A stretch of DNA of 64,000 nucleotides, taken from assembly GCF_028993635.1 (NCBI RefSeq), contig NZ_CP118631.1, positions 2,046,001 to 2,110,000 of the forward strand, in the 5' to 3' direction. The notes beneath the pieces were generated by a model. The model ran no database searches. It worked only from the letters and a program-made list of their open reading frames with translations, and was not told the DNA's origin. Position numbers and translations under genes: made by a program. The DNA is from Mucilaginibacter sp. SJ. Lineage in GTDB: Bacteria; Bacteroidota; Bacteroidia; Sphingobacteriales; Sphingobacteriaceae. Below are positions 54,153 to 63,289 of the stretch, one piece after another (position 1 is the stretch's first letter; every line of letters starts with the position of its first letter).

Positions 54153-54302
54153 AATTTTAATGACTTAAAAGGGTTATGAATTATTGATTATTGGATTGTG
54201 ATTAGCATAAATTTGGCTAACACACTGGTGCAGAAGAAATAATTAGTACCAATGCTCAATTCTTAATGACCAAAATGCCCCAGAACAGGGACGAAAAAAA
54301 AT

Positions 54303-55391
54303 ATGACAACAAGGTTTGAAGTTAATAAGAGACTAAAAACAATATCTCAACATTTGCTATTTTGGGTTTGTTATGCGCTTTATGAAGCAATTATTGGATA
54401 TTTCGGAGGGCTTGGCATAAGACCACTCGGTACATTATTGTCGTTCATAGTAAATGCCGCAACTTTTTACAGTATTAGTTACAGCTATGCCTTATTGAAA
54501 GAAAAAGTAAAAACTATTATTGGGGTCGTGCTTTTGATGATAGTTATTTCTACTGCTATCATTTTTATATCTGTAATACTAAAAATAGTTAATGATTCAA
54601 TATTAGACCACTCAGTTTTTGGAGCTGATGCTACAAAAGTTCGCATAACTGCGTTTATTATGCGTGCTATATATTTTGTTGTAATGGGTTTGGCTTATGC
54701 CATTTTTAGAGAATTAGTGCAAAAGGAGCGTGAAGTAGTTATACATAAATTGGAAAAGCTCAACCTTATCGAGGAGCAGCAAAAATTAGAAAAGAAAGCC
54801 CTTCAAGCCGAACTAAACGTCATCAAATCCCAAATCAATCCGCACTTTGTATTTAATACACTCGGCTTTTTATATGCTGAAACTTATAAGAAGCTCCCCG
54901 AAGTTGGGCAGTCAATCATTACACTTTCAAACATCATGCGGTATGCATTAACCAAAAATGAGGACGGGTTTAGCAGCCTTGAAAGTGAGCTTGCCTACAT
55001 CAAAGACTTCATAAAAATTCATGAAGACCGCAGCAAAGCTTTTTTTATGAAGATAAGTATCGAAAGCGGTGTTATTCCGTATAAGGTAGTATCATTGGTT
55101 TTAATTACCCTTATCGAAAACATGTTTAAGCACGGTATTTTCAATCAAAGCACAAAGGAGGCTGTGTTGAGCATTACTGTTGAAGATGGGATGCTGCATT
55201 TTTATTCGCTTAATTATAAAAACAATAACAGCGTTAACAAAATACAATCGAACGGGATAGGATTAAATTATATTCGCGAAAGATTAACGGATGAGTATGG
55301 CCGGGACGGATATGAACTATTGGTGGATGAAACGCACAACAGCTATGAATGCAAACTTACCATGCCTTTAAAGTATCATGAAAGTAATTAA
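54303..55391 (+). CDS. LytS-type sensor histidine kinase
   Basis: 362 residues: four or five membrane helices to ~140, a coiled coil ('EKLNLIEEQQKLEKKALQAEL'), then the HisKA_7TM/LytS phosphoacceptor 'KSQINPHFVFNTLGFLY' (His ~180) and an ATPase domain ('LIENMFKHGIF' N box, 'NGIGLNYIRERL' G box). Overlaps the response regulator by 14 bases. Divergent from the precursor peptide, so it probably senses an extracellular cue and controls this locus. Confidence 0.9.
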   Translation: MTTRFEVNKRLKTISQHLLFWVCYALYEAIIGYFGGLGIRPLGTLLSFIVNAATFYSISYSYALLKEKVKTIIGVVLLMIVISTAIIFISVILKIVNDSILDHSVFGADATKVRITAFIMRAIYFVVMGLAYAIFRELVQKEREVVIHKLEKLNLIEEQQKLEKKALQAELNVIKSQINPHFVFNTLGFLYAETYKKLPEVGQSIITLSNIMRYALTKNEDGFSSLESELAYIKDFIKIHEDRSKAFFMKISIESGVIPYKVVSLVLITLIENMFKHGIFNQSTKEAVLSITVEDGMLHFYSLNYKNNNSVNKIQSNGIGLNYIRERLTDEYGRDGYELLVDETHNSYECKLTMPLKYHESN

Positions 55392-56115
55392 CTGTATTAT
55401 AGTTGAGGACGAGCCTTATGCCATTGATATTTTAAGCGATTTTATATCAAAGGTGCCTTTCATTAACCTTACCGAAACGTTTACCAATCCTATTGACGCA
55501 TTATTGTATTTAAAAGGATCAGCGACTGACCTCATTTTTCTTGATATAAACATGCCTGAGCTTTCGGGTATCGACCTGATTAAAATGCTACCTAAAAGCA
55601 CGGAGATCATCATAACATCTGCTTTCAGTGAATTTGCACTGGCAGGGTTTGAAAACAATGTACTTGATTACCTGCTTAAACCCTTTGCTTTCGACAGGTT
55701 TTTACAGGCTTCACAAAAAGCCCTTGATAAGCTAATATTGCTTTCATCAAATAAGCCGGTCCCGGTTATTGACCTGCAGCCAAAGCCCGACTCATTTTAC
55801 CTGAAAACCGATCACGGTAAAATTGTGCGCATCAATTTTGAAGATATCATTTATATAGAAGGGCTTAAAAATTACTGTTCGGTTTTTACAGAAAATGAGC
55901 GGCATATCTCGCTGGTGAGCATGAAAACCTTGGTTGACACCCTGCCCCAGGAAAATTTTGCGCGGACCCATAAATCATATATTATTGCTTTAAAACGCAT
56001 TAAAGCCATTGATGGCAACATGGTGACCTTTGATAAGATCAAAGAAAAGATCCCCATAGGGGTTACTTACCGCGACAGCTTTTTCGCACTGCTCAATAAT
56101 AAGATGTTTAAGTAA
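55378..56115 (+). CDS. LytTR-family response regulator
   Basis: 245 residues: receiver domain ('CIIVEDEPYAIDIL', phospho-Asp in 'LIFLDINMPELSG' ~Asp56, 'NVLDYLLKPFAFDRF') and LytTR DNA-binding domain ('FYLKTDHGKIVRINFEDIIYIEGLKNYCSVFT', 'FARTHKSYIIALKRIKAI'). Acts with the overlapping kinase; likely targets are the divergent peptide-dehydratase operon and possibly dehydratase 2, whose gene ends 1 base away. Confidence 0.92.
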   Translation: MKVINCIIVEDEPYAIDILSDFISKVPFINLTETFTNPIDALLYLKGSATDLIFLDINMPELSGIDLIKMLPKSTEIIITSAFSEFALAGFENNVLDYLLKPFAFDRFLQASQKALDKLILLSSNKPVPVIDLQPKPDSFYLKTDHGKIVRINFEDIIYIEGLKNYCSVFTENERHISLVSMKTLVDTLPQENFARTHKSYIIALKRIKAIDGNMVTFDKIKEKIPIGVTYRDSFFALLNNKMFK

Positions 56116-56116
56116 G

Positions 56117-59101
56117 CTATCCTTTCCCTTTCCGGGCTTTTTCCGATTTGAGGAACTTTAAGAGCAACCCGTACAGGATGCACTCATGCAGGCGCTGCCG
56201 GTTGCTAAAATAGCGGTTAACTGCCATGTGGATCACGCTGCTCAAAAACTTCACATTCCAATCAATAGTGTAGTTTTGCAGCAGTAATTCTACCTGCATT
56301 CTTTTTTGCCGAAGCAGGTCATCATATGCTAAAAGCAGGTTATTAAGGCTGCCATGATATTTTCTATATAACTGATCAATCTGTATTTTAACCGCCTTAT
56401 CATCAAATTCGGCAAAAAAATAAGCCTGCTGCCTTTCAACAAATTGCAGTTGGTCGTTCAGGTCCTGGCTCATCAGGTTTAAGTAATCTTTGATCAGCCA
56501 AAAAATCAGGAGCCAGTCTTCCGTATCATAGCGGTTGCTTTCAAGCAGCCTGAATACGCTGCAGCAAAATGAAGTTTCAATGCAAAAAAGGCCCTCGGCC
56601 TGTTCAATTTGTTGCCCGTAACGTTCCAGTTCGCGCACGTAGGTATCAAGCTGTACAACATGAAGCTGCCCGCTTGTCAAAAATGGCGACAACACCTCGC
56701 GCACAGCCAGGTAAACATCTTGAAAATCAACCTCCTTAAGCAAATTAATCCTAACCCGGATGTGATTATCCGGGTCGTGGTACCGGATAAAAAACCATTG
56801 CTTTATCTTAACAGTGCCTGAATAATTTAACAGTTCATCCAATTTTAACAGCACCTCATTGGCGATATTACTACTGAGATATAGCTTGATAAACAACCAC
56901 TCGCTGCCGGGAAAAAAATTACGCTGAAGTGTATTTTCAATATATTGAAAATATGGGGGCTTTAAAGGCCTGTCGAAATAAAGGGGTGCAACAAACTGGT
57001 GCATATAAGGATTGCCATCCGCATCTCGTACAATAGCCTCATGCTGAAGGTGAATACACTCAGATAAAATCAAAACCGGGTCCTGCTTTGCTATTTCCTT
57101 TGCAAGTACCTGTATGCTAATTTCATTTTCAGTATCAATCAGTAATTCATTATCGCCCTTTATTATATAAAATTTATCGGGCAGTAACCACTCATTCCTA
57201 AAGCTGTTAAACAAATCGCCGAATTTATCCATGAATTTTTCAGCCTTGCAAAGTTCACCCAAAATAGCGGGGGTAAACTTCCAGGTAGCACGGTGCAGGA
57301 TAACGCCAAACCTGGTTTCAACGCGTGGAAAAAACACAAAATCTGTTGAGAGTGCGCCCCAGTTAAAACTTAAGCTGCCATTGCCCCGCTGATGCTGGAT
57401 ATCGCACAAAAAGGTGTAAATGGGGTGCTGCGACCTGTTATAATTATAAGCACTGCTTAAGCGCGGAACTACTTCCCGCTGATGTTTTTTTGAAAACAAT
57501 TTAAAAACGCCCTGCTCAAGCTTTATGTAGATATCGTCAAGCCTCAAAACTGAACTTCCCTTGGCATCATCAATATAAGCCAGTTCGTGAGGCCAGAAAG
57601 GCGGGTGCATCATAACGTTTAAGATCCGTTCTTCGGGCATATGGATCACTTCGGCAAACATGGCATCCGGGCAGTTGGCGATCTCCTTTGCCGCTATCTC
57701 TAAACCTGTTTTATAAATTTCGGCATCCCCAACTGCAAACCGTGCTATCATGCTTAAAGCGCCGGGCCCGGTAACTCTTTCCAGGTATACCATATCGTTT
57801 TCAAAAAGCTGAAAAACCGCCGACATGGAAAATGGCAAATGATCCGGGCTGCGTTCCCTGGCAAAATTATCAGGTATAATAACTTTATACTGTTTTTCAA
57901 TTTTGGCGCGGTTTAACAGGTTGAGCATTTTAAAATCTATTTCTGTATAATCCACCCACGAAGGGCCCCCTTCACTTCCGGTGTACAGCCCTTCTGTAAA
58001 AAGGGTTTCATGCTCATACCATTGTCCGTATTCGATTCCTGTATCGGTGTCAAATGCCTCCAGCAGCGGTACGCTCTGCTCCTCATACCTTTTCCTGAAC
58101 CTGCCTTTAAACTGCTCAATCCTTTTATTGGGAGCCACGGCACTCACATTATTAAGCAATACAATCGCCTTAGTTATTTTCCATTGCAATGATTGGTCAA
58201 GCTCCCGGCTTTCCATCTCGTTAAACCTGGTTACATGTACCTGGTCTTTAAGTTCCCTGCCGGTTATGTGGTTGGTAATTTGTTCAATAGCGGTATAGAA
58301 CGAAAACCAGTTTGAGCTTTCTGCATCTCCATTATTAATTTTATTAAGCAAACCGACCAATTCATTAATGGTATCGCTTAATTCCGCATCATCAGTCTTT
58401 TGCAAAAAAACAGGGAAATCACACCCTATTGCCGGTTCAAATGCCGGTTTTAGCAGTTGCCCTTCAATAAGGTCATTAATAAATACAATAAAATCATCAG
58501 GCTCAAAATCCGGGAATTTTTCGAGCAGCTGTTGTTTATTCCATATTTTATCACCAACTACAGCAACTACATCATCAAGCACCTCATTGCATGCAATAGC
58601 ACTCACCTGGTAAACCCTTTGGTTATCAATAATTTGATAAGTAATAAATCGTAAATCGCCCCCCACTTTATAAAGGGTATTATTAAGCTTATATCCTGCA
58701 GATAATTGATTGGCATTTTCAATTTGTTTGGCAAGCGAAAAACTCACCACAGCATCGGGCACTGCATGGCTCCTGAACTTTGCCGAAAGTTTTACTTTAT
58801 TAACATCCCCCCAGTAAACTGACGAACAACCCGCAAACAGCCCAAACGGCGTAGCCCGGTTTGCCATACGGGCCATATATTTATAAAAACTTGATAGTAA
58901 TTGAGCTTCTTTAGCTTTTGTTTGCCGCTTGTTTGCAAAAAAAGCATCCAGTTCATTATAAAGCGATTTACTTGCTATGTAAATACTTTCCTTGATTAGC
59001 CTGTTATCCCATAATGTAAGCAAGTTTTTTTTATCAAGCTTTTGCCTGTACGACAAAGCAGCCGAGCGTAAAATTAAACCGTTAATAAAATTAACTTTCA
59101 T
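56117..59101 (-). CDS. LanB-like peptide dehydratase 2
   Basis: 994 residues, close to NisB in length. 'MANRATPFGLFAGCSSVYWGD' (~90-110) is the consensus dehydratase motif; the C-terminal elimination domain has 'EWLFIKLYLSS', 'PDNHIRVRINL', 'TYVRELERYG' and 'IHMAVNRYF', with the conserved His at ~958, the same position as the elimination-critical His961 I recall for NisB. Clearly diverged from dehydratase 1, so an old duplication or separate acquisition. No precursor-like peptide is visible just upstream of it. Confidence 0.9.
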   Translation of the reverse strand: MKVNFINGLILRSAALSYRQKLDKKNLLTLWDNRLIKESIYIASKSLYNELDAFFANKRQTKAKEAQLLSSFYKYMARMANRATPFGLFAGCSSVYWGDVNKVKLSAKFRSHAVPDAVVSFSLAKQIENANQLSAGYKLNNTLYKVGGDLRFITYQIIDNQRVYQVSAIACNEVLDDVVAVVGDKIWNKQQLLEKFPDFEPDDFIVFINDLIEGQLLKPAFEPAIGCDFPVFLQKTDDAELSDTINELVGLLNKINNGDAESSNWFSFYTAIEQITNHITGRELKDQVHVTRFNEMESRELDQSLQWKITKAIVLLNNVSAVAPNKRIEQFKGRFRKRYEEQSVPLLEAFDTDTGIEYGQWYEHETLFTEGLYTGSEGGPSWVDYTEIDFKMLNLLNRAKIEKQYKVIIPDNFARERSPDHLPFSMSAVFQLFENDMVYLERVTGPGALSMIARFAVGDAEIYKTGLEIAAKEIANCPDAMFAEVIHMPEERILNVMMHPPFWPHELAYIDDAKGSSVLRLDDIYIKLEQGVFKLFSKKHQREVVPRLSSAYNYNRSQHPIYTFLCDIQHQRGNGSLSFNWGALSTDFVFFPRVETRFGVILHRATWKFTPAILGELCKAEKFMDKFGDLFNSFRNEWLLPDKFYIIKGDNELLIDTENEISIQVLAKEIAKQDPVLILSECIHLQHEAIVRDADGNPYMHQFVAPLYFDRPLKPPYFQYIENTLQRNFFPGSEWLFIKLYLSSNIANEVLLKLDELLNYSGTVKIKQWFFIRYHDPDNHIRVRINLLKEVDFQDVYLAVREVLSPFLTSGQLHVVQLDTYVRELERYGQQIEQAEGLFCIETSFCCSVFRLLESNRYDTEDWLLIFWLIKDYLNLMSQDLNDQLQFVERQQAYFFAEFDDKAVKIQIDQLYRKYHGSLNNLLLAYDDLLRQKRMQVELLLQNYTIDWNVKFLSSVIHMAVNRYFSNRQRLHECILYGLLLKFLKSEKARKGKG

Positions 59102-59547
59102 CTGGATGTACAGGCAAGGTTCAGTATGTAAACAGCTAATTTAAGTAAAAGCTATTTTTATTAGCAGGTTTGTTATGGGTGTTGTCTATTTCTTTGTTTA
59201 TAATATGATTACTACAAAACTCAATTGATCAATCATTCTTGTTGAAATGATCTTTAATGTTATTTGAGTTAATAGCGCCCTGCTGTCATGCTTCTCTACT
59301 TAACGCAAAAATTGATGTATAGGGCAAGACAATCAAAATATAATCATCTTACACGTACATTATCCAAAATAGGGCAGCAAAAACTTATAAAATATCATCT
59401 TTCAGTATTTAAGAACTTATAGTTCCAGGCGCCTTAACTAATAGTCGGGGTTCAGGTTATCTATTTGTAAGCAATCTGCATGACACGGCATGATAACCAC
59501 AAGCGATGACGTTTGCAGGAACATATGGACGACTGAAACTACATTAA
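59102..59547. other. Long intergenic region upstream of dehydratase 2
   Basis: AT-rich; I looked on both strands for a second precursor peptide and found none convincing. A 45-codon plus-strand frame (59288-59425) lacks Thr/Ser/Cys-rich core and any ribosome site. Confidence 0.5.
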
Positions 59548-60798
59548 TTACTCTAATAGCAACGCATCCTCATCATCGGTAAGGTTAAGCTGAATAGTAT
59601 CACTCCCCGCAATCCCTTCAATACTGCCGCGGATGTGAGCGGCACTTAGCAGCACTTTATCCAGCTGCTTTTCGCGGGCTTTCCATAACTTTTCCATGGC
59701 ATCGCGTTCGCGCTGAATGGATTGGCGCATGCTCATATATCCTTCACGAATAGCCTTCCATTGCTCCGAAAACTCGCTGCTGGTAAGGTAATCGTACAAC
59801 AGGTGCATTTTATCACCTTTATTATCCTGAGATTTGGCCAGGTTTGATAATTTCATCACCCCATCCCTTAAAATGTAGGATACCGCCTTTACCTCGTCAA
59901 AACTACAGATCCAAACCCCGTCACGTTCGCCAAAGCAATCCATCCCTTTCGGGTAGCATTGGGTTACAATAACGGCTACATCAACCCCCATGCTGCGCAT
60001 ATCTTTTTTAAGCTTCTCGATCCAGTCTGCCGAAAAAGCATTGGTACGCTTGCTTTCATAAATAATGCGGCCGCACTCCTGGCCAAACTGGTTGCGCACG
60101 GTTTGTACGCAGTCGGCACCGCGTACGCCCTTCCCTACTTCGCTTATGATATCGAACGGGAAATAATTGCGTAATAACTCTTCCAGTATCAGTTCCTGGG
60201 CTTCGCCCTGCAGCTGCATAGAACCCTGCTCTGCTTTGCGCTTCATTTCATCAGCCAGTTTCTTCTGATCATCAAGCTGTTTCTCAAGCTCTTTTACTTT
60301 TAACTGGTATTCGGTGTCTTTTATGCTATGGCGCTCGGCTTCCTGCTTGCGGATCTGGTCGGTAAGTTCGTTCCGCTGCTCCTGCAGCTTGCGCTGTACG
60401 GCAAGCTCCATCTCTTCTTCCTTTTGATGCAGCTGTTTCTCACGCTGCAAAAATTCCAGCTCTTTCTGGCGTGATAGTTTTAGTTTTTCCTCAGTTTCAG
60501 CGGCTGAATTTTTGAGCAGTACAAGCTGGTTCTCAAAATCCTGGCTTATGGTTTTACGCAGGTTATCTTCAAGCGTTTGCTGCAATTGCTTTTTTTCGTT
60601 GTTAAGCCTTTGTTCAAAGGCTGCCTGCTGCTGGCGCTCCTTATTTAAAAACTCCTCATCCTTTTTGCGGTATTCCTCCTCTTTTTGACGGGTATAATCC
60701 ATCATTTTAACCCTGAGCTCTTTTTTATACTCCTCGGCCATTACCTCCTCTATCGGAAAACCGAAACCACAACTTGGGCACTTAACTTCTGTAGCCAT
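59548..60798 (-). CDS. DUF2130 protein: coiled coil plus putative PD-(D/E)xK nuclease
   Basis: About 416 residues from ATG 60798. N-terminal 'CPSCGFGFP' half zinc-knuckle, a long charged coiled coil (~20-215), then a globular domain with 'VGKGVRGADCVQTV', 'GRIIYESKRTNAF' and 'VDVAVIVTQCYP'. The Asp...Glu-Ser-Lys arrangement fits the PD-(D/E)xK active site proposed for DUF2130. Cytoplasmic, single gene; cellular role unknown. Confidence 0.85.
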   Translation of the reverse strand: MATEVKCPSCGFGFPIEEVMAEEYKKELRVKMMDYTRQKEEEYRKKDEEFLNKERQQQAAFEQRLNNEKKQLQQTLEDNLRKTISQDFENQLVLLKNSAAETEEKLKLSRQKELEFLQREKQLHQKEEEMELAVQRKLQEQRNELTDQIRKQEAERHSIKDTEYQLKVKELEKQLDDQKKLADEMKRKAEQGSMQLQGEAQELILEELLRNYFPFDIISEVGKGVRGADCVQTVRNQFGQECGRIIYESKRTNAFSADWIEKLKKDMRSMGVDVAVIVTQCYPKGMDCFGERDGVWICSFDEVKAVSYILRDGVMKLSNLAKSQDNKGDKMHLLYDYLTSSEFSEQWKAIREGYMSMRQSIQRERDAMEKLWKAREKQLDKVLLSAAHIRGSIEGIAGSDTIQLNLTDDEDALLLE

Positions 60799-60802
60799 AT
60801 TA

Positions 60803-60850
60803 TTTATATAAAAGCTGAGAGCAGAATGCACAAAGCTTTAAGCTAATAAC
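60803..60850. repeat. AAGCT...AAAGCTTTAAGC dispersed repeat arm
   Basis: Shares word order with the copies at 29.1 and 30.7 kb, just upstream of the DUF2130 start. Confidence 0.5.
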
Positions 60851-61036
60851 TTGATTATTGATACTATTCAATTACTTTATAAAAGGAAAATATTTCCTGT
60901 AAACCAAAGATAGGGATTTTACTGTTTAGCACATGATATGGTAACCCATAAGGGGTATTAACATTATTGTAACAAAATGAAACTACAATGATAACAATCT
61001 GTTGTAAATGCCGTTTAAAATACCGAAGTTTATAAC

Positions 61037-61435
61037 ATGCAGATATTGAGAATTGGAAAGGTAATGTGGAGTCACGATTATGACCTGGCCACATTAGGGT
61101 TGGCAAATGACGGAGGAGCATTATTTGCATTTACCCCGCCACCACACCATTATAACGGCGAAATTATACTTACCCCTAAAAGCCTTGTACTTGACGGCGA
61201 TAGTTATGAACATATCCCGCTTGATAGCCTTGAGCAGTTATATTTAGGTTTTGACGAGCTTTACAAACGTTCGATGGTACGGAACAATGGTTTATTCTGG
61301 CAGCCGTTAAGACTACGCTACAGGCTAAAAGAAGAGCTTATCACCTTATATCTTATTGTTGATCATACTCTTTTTGGAGCTAAAAATCAATTGTGGTTTA
61401 ATACCCTAAAACAACTGCTTTCCCGCAAGGCCTAA
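61037..61435 (+). CDS. Hypothetical protein, possibly PH-like
   Basis: 132 residues, soluble, no Cys. The order 'EIILTPKSLVLDGDSYEHIPLDSLEQLYLGFDELY...FWQPLRLRYRLKE' followed by an alternating beta pattern and a C-terminal helix ('LWFNTLKQLLSRKA') resembles bacterial PH-domain-like proteins. I do not recognise the family with certainty. Confidence 0.6.
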   Translation: MQILRIGKVMWSHDYDLATLGLANDGGALFAFTPPPHHYNGEIILTPKSLVLDGDSYEHIPLDSLEQLYLGFDELYKRSMVRNNGLFWQPLRLRYRLKEELITLYLIVDHTLFGAKNQLWFNTLKQLLSRKA

Positions 61436-61608
61436 GCGGATCTTCTTTTCTCCCTCTTTTTACCGGCGCTTCTTTCAAAGCTAAGCAGTTGCTCAGCAAA
61501 TTACCAATTCAGGTTGTAAAAATACCGTGTAACGGGTATTTTATAAAAAGAAACATAGTGACATATTTGCAGCGCATTATTTGCGCTAAATACCATTATC
61601 ACTTTTTT

Positions 61609-61830
61609 ATGAAAAAACTTGGTTTCCTGAGGCTATTCTCCTGCTTGCCCCTCATCGCCATCATCATTCCTGACATAACCGAAACGCTTATCAATCCGGA
61701 GTTTAAAGTACCCTTTACACATGTAGTAGCGAGTGCGGCCCTTATTTCAATAATTGGTATTTGTACATTGATAATCCGCTATCAAAAAAAGCAGGGATTA
61801 AAAATGCAGTACCTGCATTCCCAAGCATAG
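61609..61830 (+). CDS. Small membrane protein
   Basis: 73 residues from ATG 61609. Two hydrophobic segments ('SCLPLIAIIIPDITETLI' and 'VVASAALISIIGICTLII') and a basic tail. No family recognised. Upstream in-frame starts exist, but the sequence there is not protein-like. Confidence 0.5.
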   Translation: MKKLGFLRLFSCLPLIAIIIPDITETLINPEFKVPFTHVVASAALISIIGICTLIIRYQKKQGLKMQYLHSQA

Positions 61831-61851
61831 ATCTTCAACTGCCTGTATCAT

Positions 61852-61886
61852 AAAAACAAAAAAACGGCGCGGTTATCCGCGCCGTT
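61852..61886 (-). terminator. Terminator of the YceI gene
   Basis: Perfect 10-base GC-rich arms (61863-61872, 61877-61886), 4-base loop, T-run on the minus strand. Confidence 0.9.
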
Positions 61887-61907
61887 CCTGTTAATATATT
61901 GTTGCAA

Positions 61908-62483
61908 TTATTTGGCTTTGCCAAACTCGCCATTTGCTTTAATAGCAACTTCGTCACTTACCATAGCGTTACCAAATTTTGAACCGAAGTTAAAGTCAGA
62001 ACGTTTGATGGTGCCGGTTAACTGGAAGCCTGCATCATCAGCCTTGCTCATTGGGTTTTGGATAGTACCACGGTACCATAAATCAAATGAAGCCGGTTTG
62101 GTTACACCGTGTAAGGTTAAGTTACCGGTAAGTTTGTAGTGTTTATCAGATGTTTTGGTGATACCGGTGCTGGTAAAAGTGATGGTTGGGTAAGCGGCAA
62201 CATCAAAAAAATCAGGGCTTGTGATGTGTTTATCGCGCTGATCGTTATCTGTAGTTACTGAAGCGGTTTGTATGCTGATCTGGAATTTAGCGTCGCTGAA
62301 ATCAGGTTTAGCGGCAGTAATGGTTGCATCATAGTTTTTAAAAATACCATCAACATCAGATACCATTAAGTGGGTTACTGTAAATTTAACGTTTGAGTGC
62401 GCTTTGTCTACAGTCCAGGTAGTTTGTGCCGATGCCGCCGTGTAGCTGAATGCTGCTGCTAACAGGATAAAAATCTTTTTCAT
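61908..62483 (-). CDS. YceI-family periplasmic lipid-binding protein
   Basis: 191 residues: signal peptide (1-19) then the YceI lipocalin-like barrel: 'WTVDKAHSNVKFTVTHLMVSDVDGIFKNYDATI', 'KHITSPDFFDVAAYPTITFTST', 'GNLTLHGVTKPASF', 'GFQLTGTIKRSDFNFG'. Family members bind polyisoprenoid lipids; role here unknown. Well-expressed-looking, single gene with strong terminator. Confidence 0.93.
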   Translation of the reverse strand: MKKIFILLAAAFSYTAASAQTTWTVDKAHSNVKFTVTHLMVSDVDGIFKNYDATITAAKPDFSDAKFQISIQTASVTTDNDQRDKHITSPDFFDVAAYPTITFTSTGITKTSDKHYKLTGNLTLHGVTKPASFDLWYRGTIQNPMSKADDAGFQLTGTIKRSDFNFGSKFGNAMVSDEVAIKANGEFGKAK

Positions 62484-62651
62484 TGTTTAATTTCTTTTTT
62501 GTTTTTGATTTATGGCTCAAAAGTATATAAATGATCCATATTTCAAGCAAAATAAGTGTTTAAACATTCTTTTATTGAAATCGGATGACAATATACTACC
62601 ATTTTAGTAGAACTTACAAGAAAAGTAAACTATTTCTGAGAGATTTATACC

Positions 62652-62873
62652 TTAGGTTTTTAAGGTTTTTTGTTTGTTACGGAGCATGATCAATGCCTTA
62701 TCGGCCCTTACTTTACGGGTAACCTCCTGCTTAGCCGAGCCTATCCAATCACAATAACCTTGTTTATATGATTTAGACAGGCTTGCAAAAAACGCATGGG
62801 CTTCAGTATCACTGTCAAGCAGGGCCTGCAGTTCGGCAGGTGTACTTTCAATATGTTCGCCGGGTTTAAGCAT
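62652..62873 (-). CDS. OmdA/YdeI-like small protein
   Basis: 73 residues from ATG 62873: 'STPAELQALLDSDTEAHAFFASLSKSYKQGYCDWIGSAKQEVTRKVRADKALIML' fits the C-terminal domain of YdeI/OmdA ('bacteriocin-protection' family), here standing alone without the DUF1801-type half. Function uncertain. Confidence 0.78.
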   Translation of the reverse strand: MLKPGEHIESTPAELQALLDSDTEAHAFFASLSKSYKQGYCDWIGSAKQEVTRKVRADKALIMLRNKQKTLKT

Positions 62874-62910
62874 GGTCTTCTTATCTGGGTTTATTTCCTG
62901 ATAAAGATAA

Positions 62911-63024
62911 TTAATTGGAATAAACACCGGGTTGAAAAACCATAATTACGGCAAGTAAAACCGCTAAAAGAAATGAGATAGCTAAAAGCGTGTCGATAAG
63001 CAGCCTTTGGTTTTTTGATTCCAT
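62911..63024 (-). CDS. Small single-helix membrane protein, 37 aa
   Basis: Short frame with ATG 63024 and stop at 62911. Sequence begins with a charged stretch, then one hydrophobic helix ('LAISFLLAVLLAVIMVF') and a short tail ending in Ser-Asn. It lies 37 bases upstream of the OmdA-like gene on the same strand and may be cotranscribed. The hydrophobic design argues for a real micro-protein but homologues were not checked. Confidence 0.45.
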   Translation of the reverse strand: MESKNQRLLIDTLLAISFLLAVLLAVIMVFQPGVYSN

Positions 63025-63214
63025 ATTACTTTACTTAAACAGTAAAAGCTGCAGGTTAGCTTACGGTTGAGTTATTGTAAAAACGGTATCAGGCTATAAT
63101 TATTATTGTGAGTTTGCCCGAAAGGCACATGTAACGCAAATTTTATAAAACCTAAGGCAAATAAAATTGTTACCTAAAGTAATTGAGATTTTACTAAATT
63201 AAAGTAATTATGTG

Positions 63215-63247
63215 AGATAGCCCGGCGTAATAACCGGGCCATCTTTT
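63215..63247. terminator. Hairpin with T-run in the 63.0-63.3 kb gap
   Basis: Arms AGATaGCCCGG / CCGGGCcATCT with one mismatch and a plus-strand T-run. The plus orientation does not match any plus-strand gene nearby, so it may act bidirectionally for the alpha/beta hydrolase gene. Confidence 0.55.
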
Positions 63248-63289
63248 TAAAGATCTTATAACCAATTATATCCCCCTCTTTATACCTTT

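Noticed and set aside
59288..59425. 45-codon frame upstream of dehydratase 2 as a second precursor peptide
   Set aside because: No Ser/Thr/Cys-rich core, no leader-like pattern, and on the opposite strand to the dehydratase gene.
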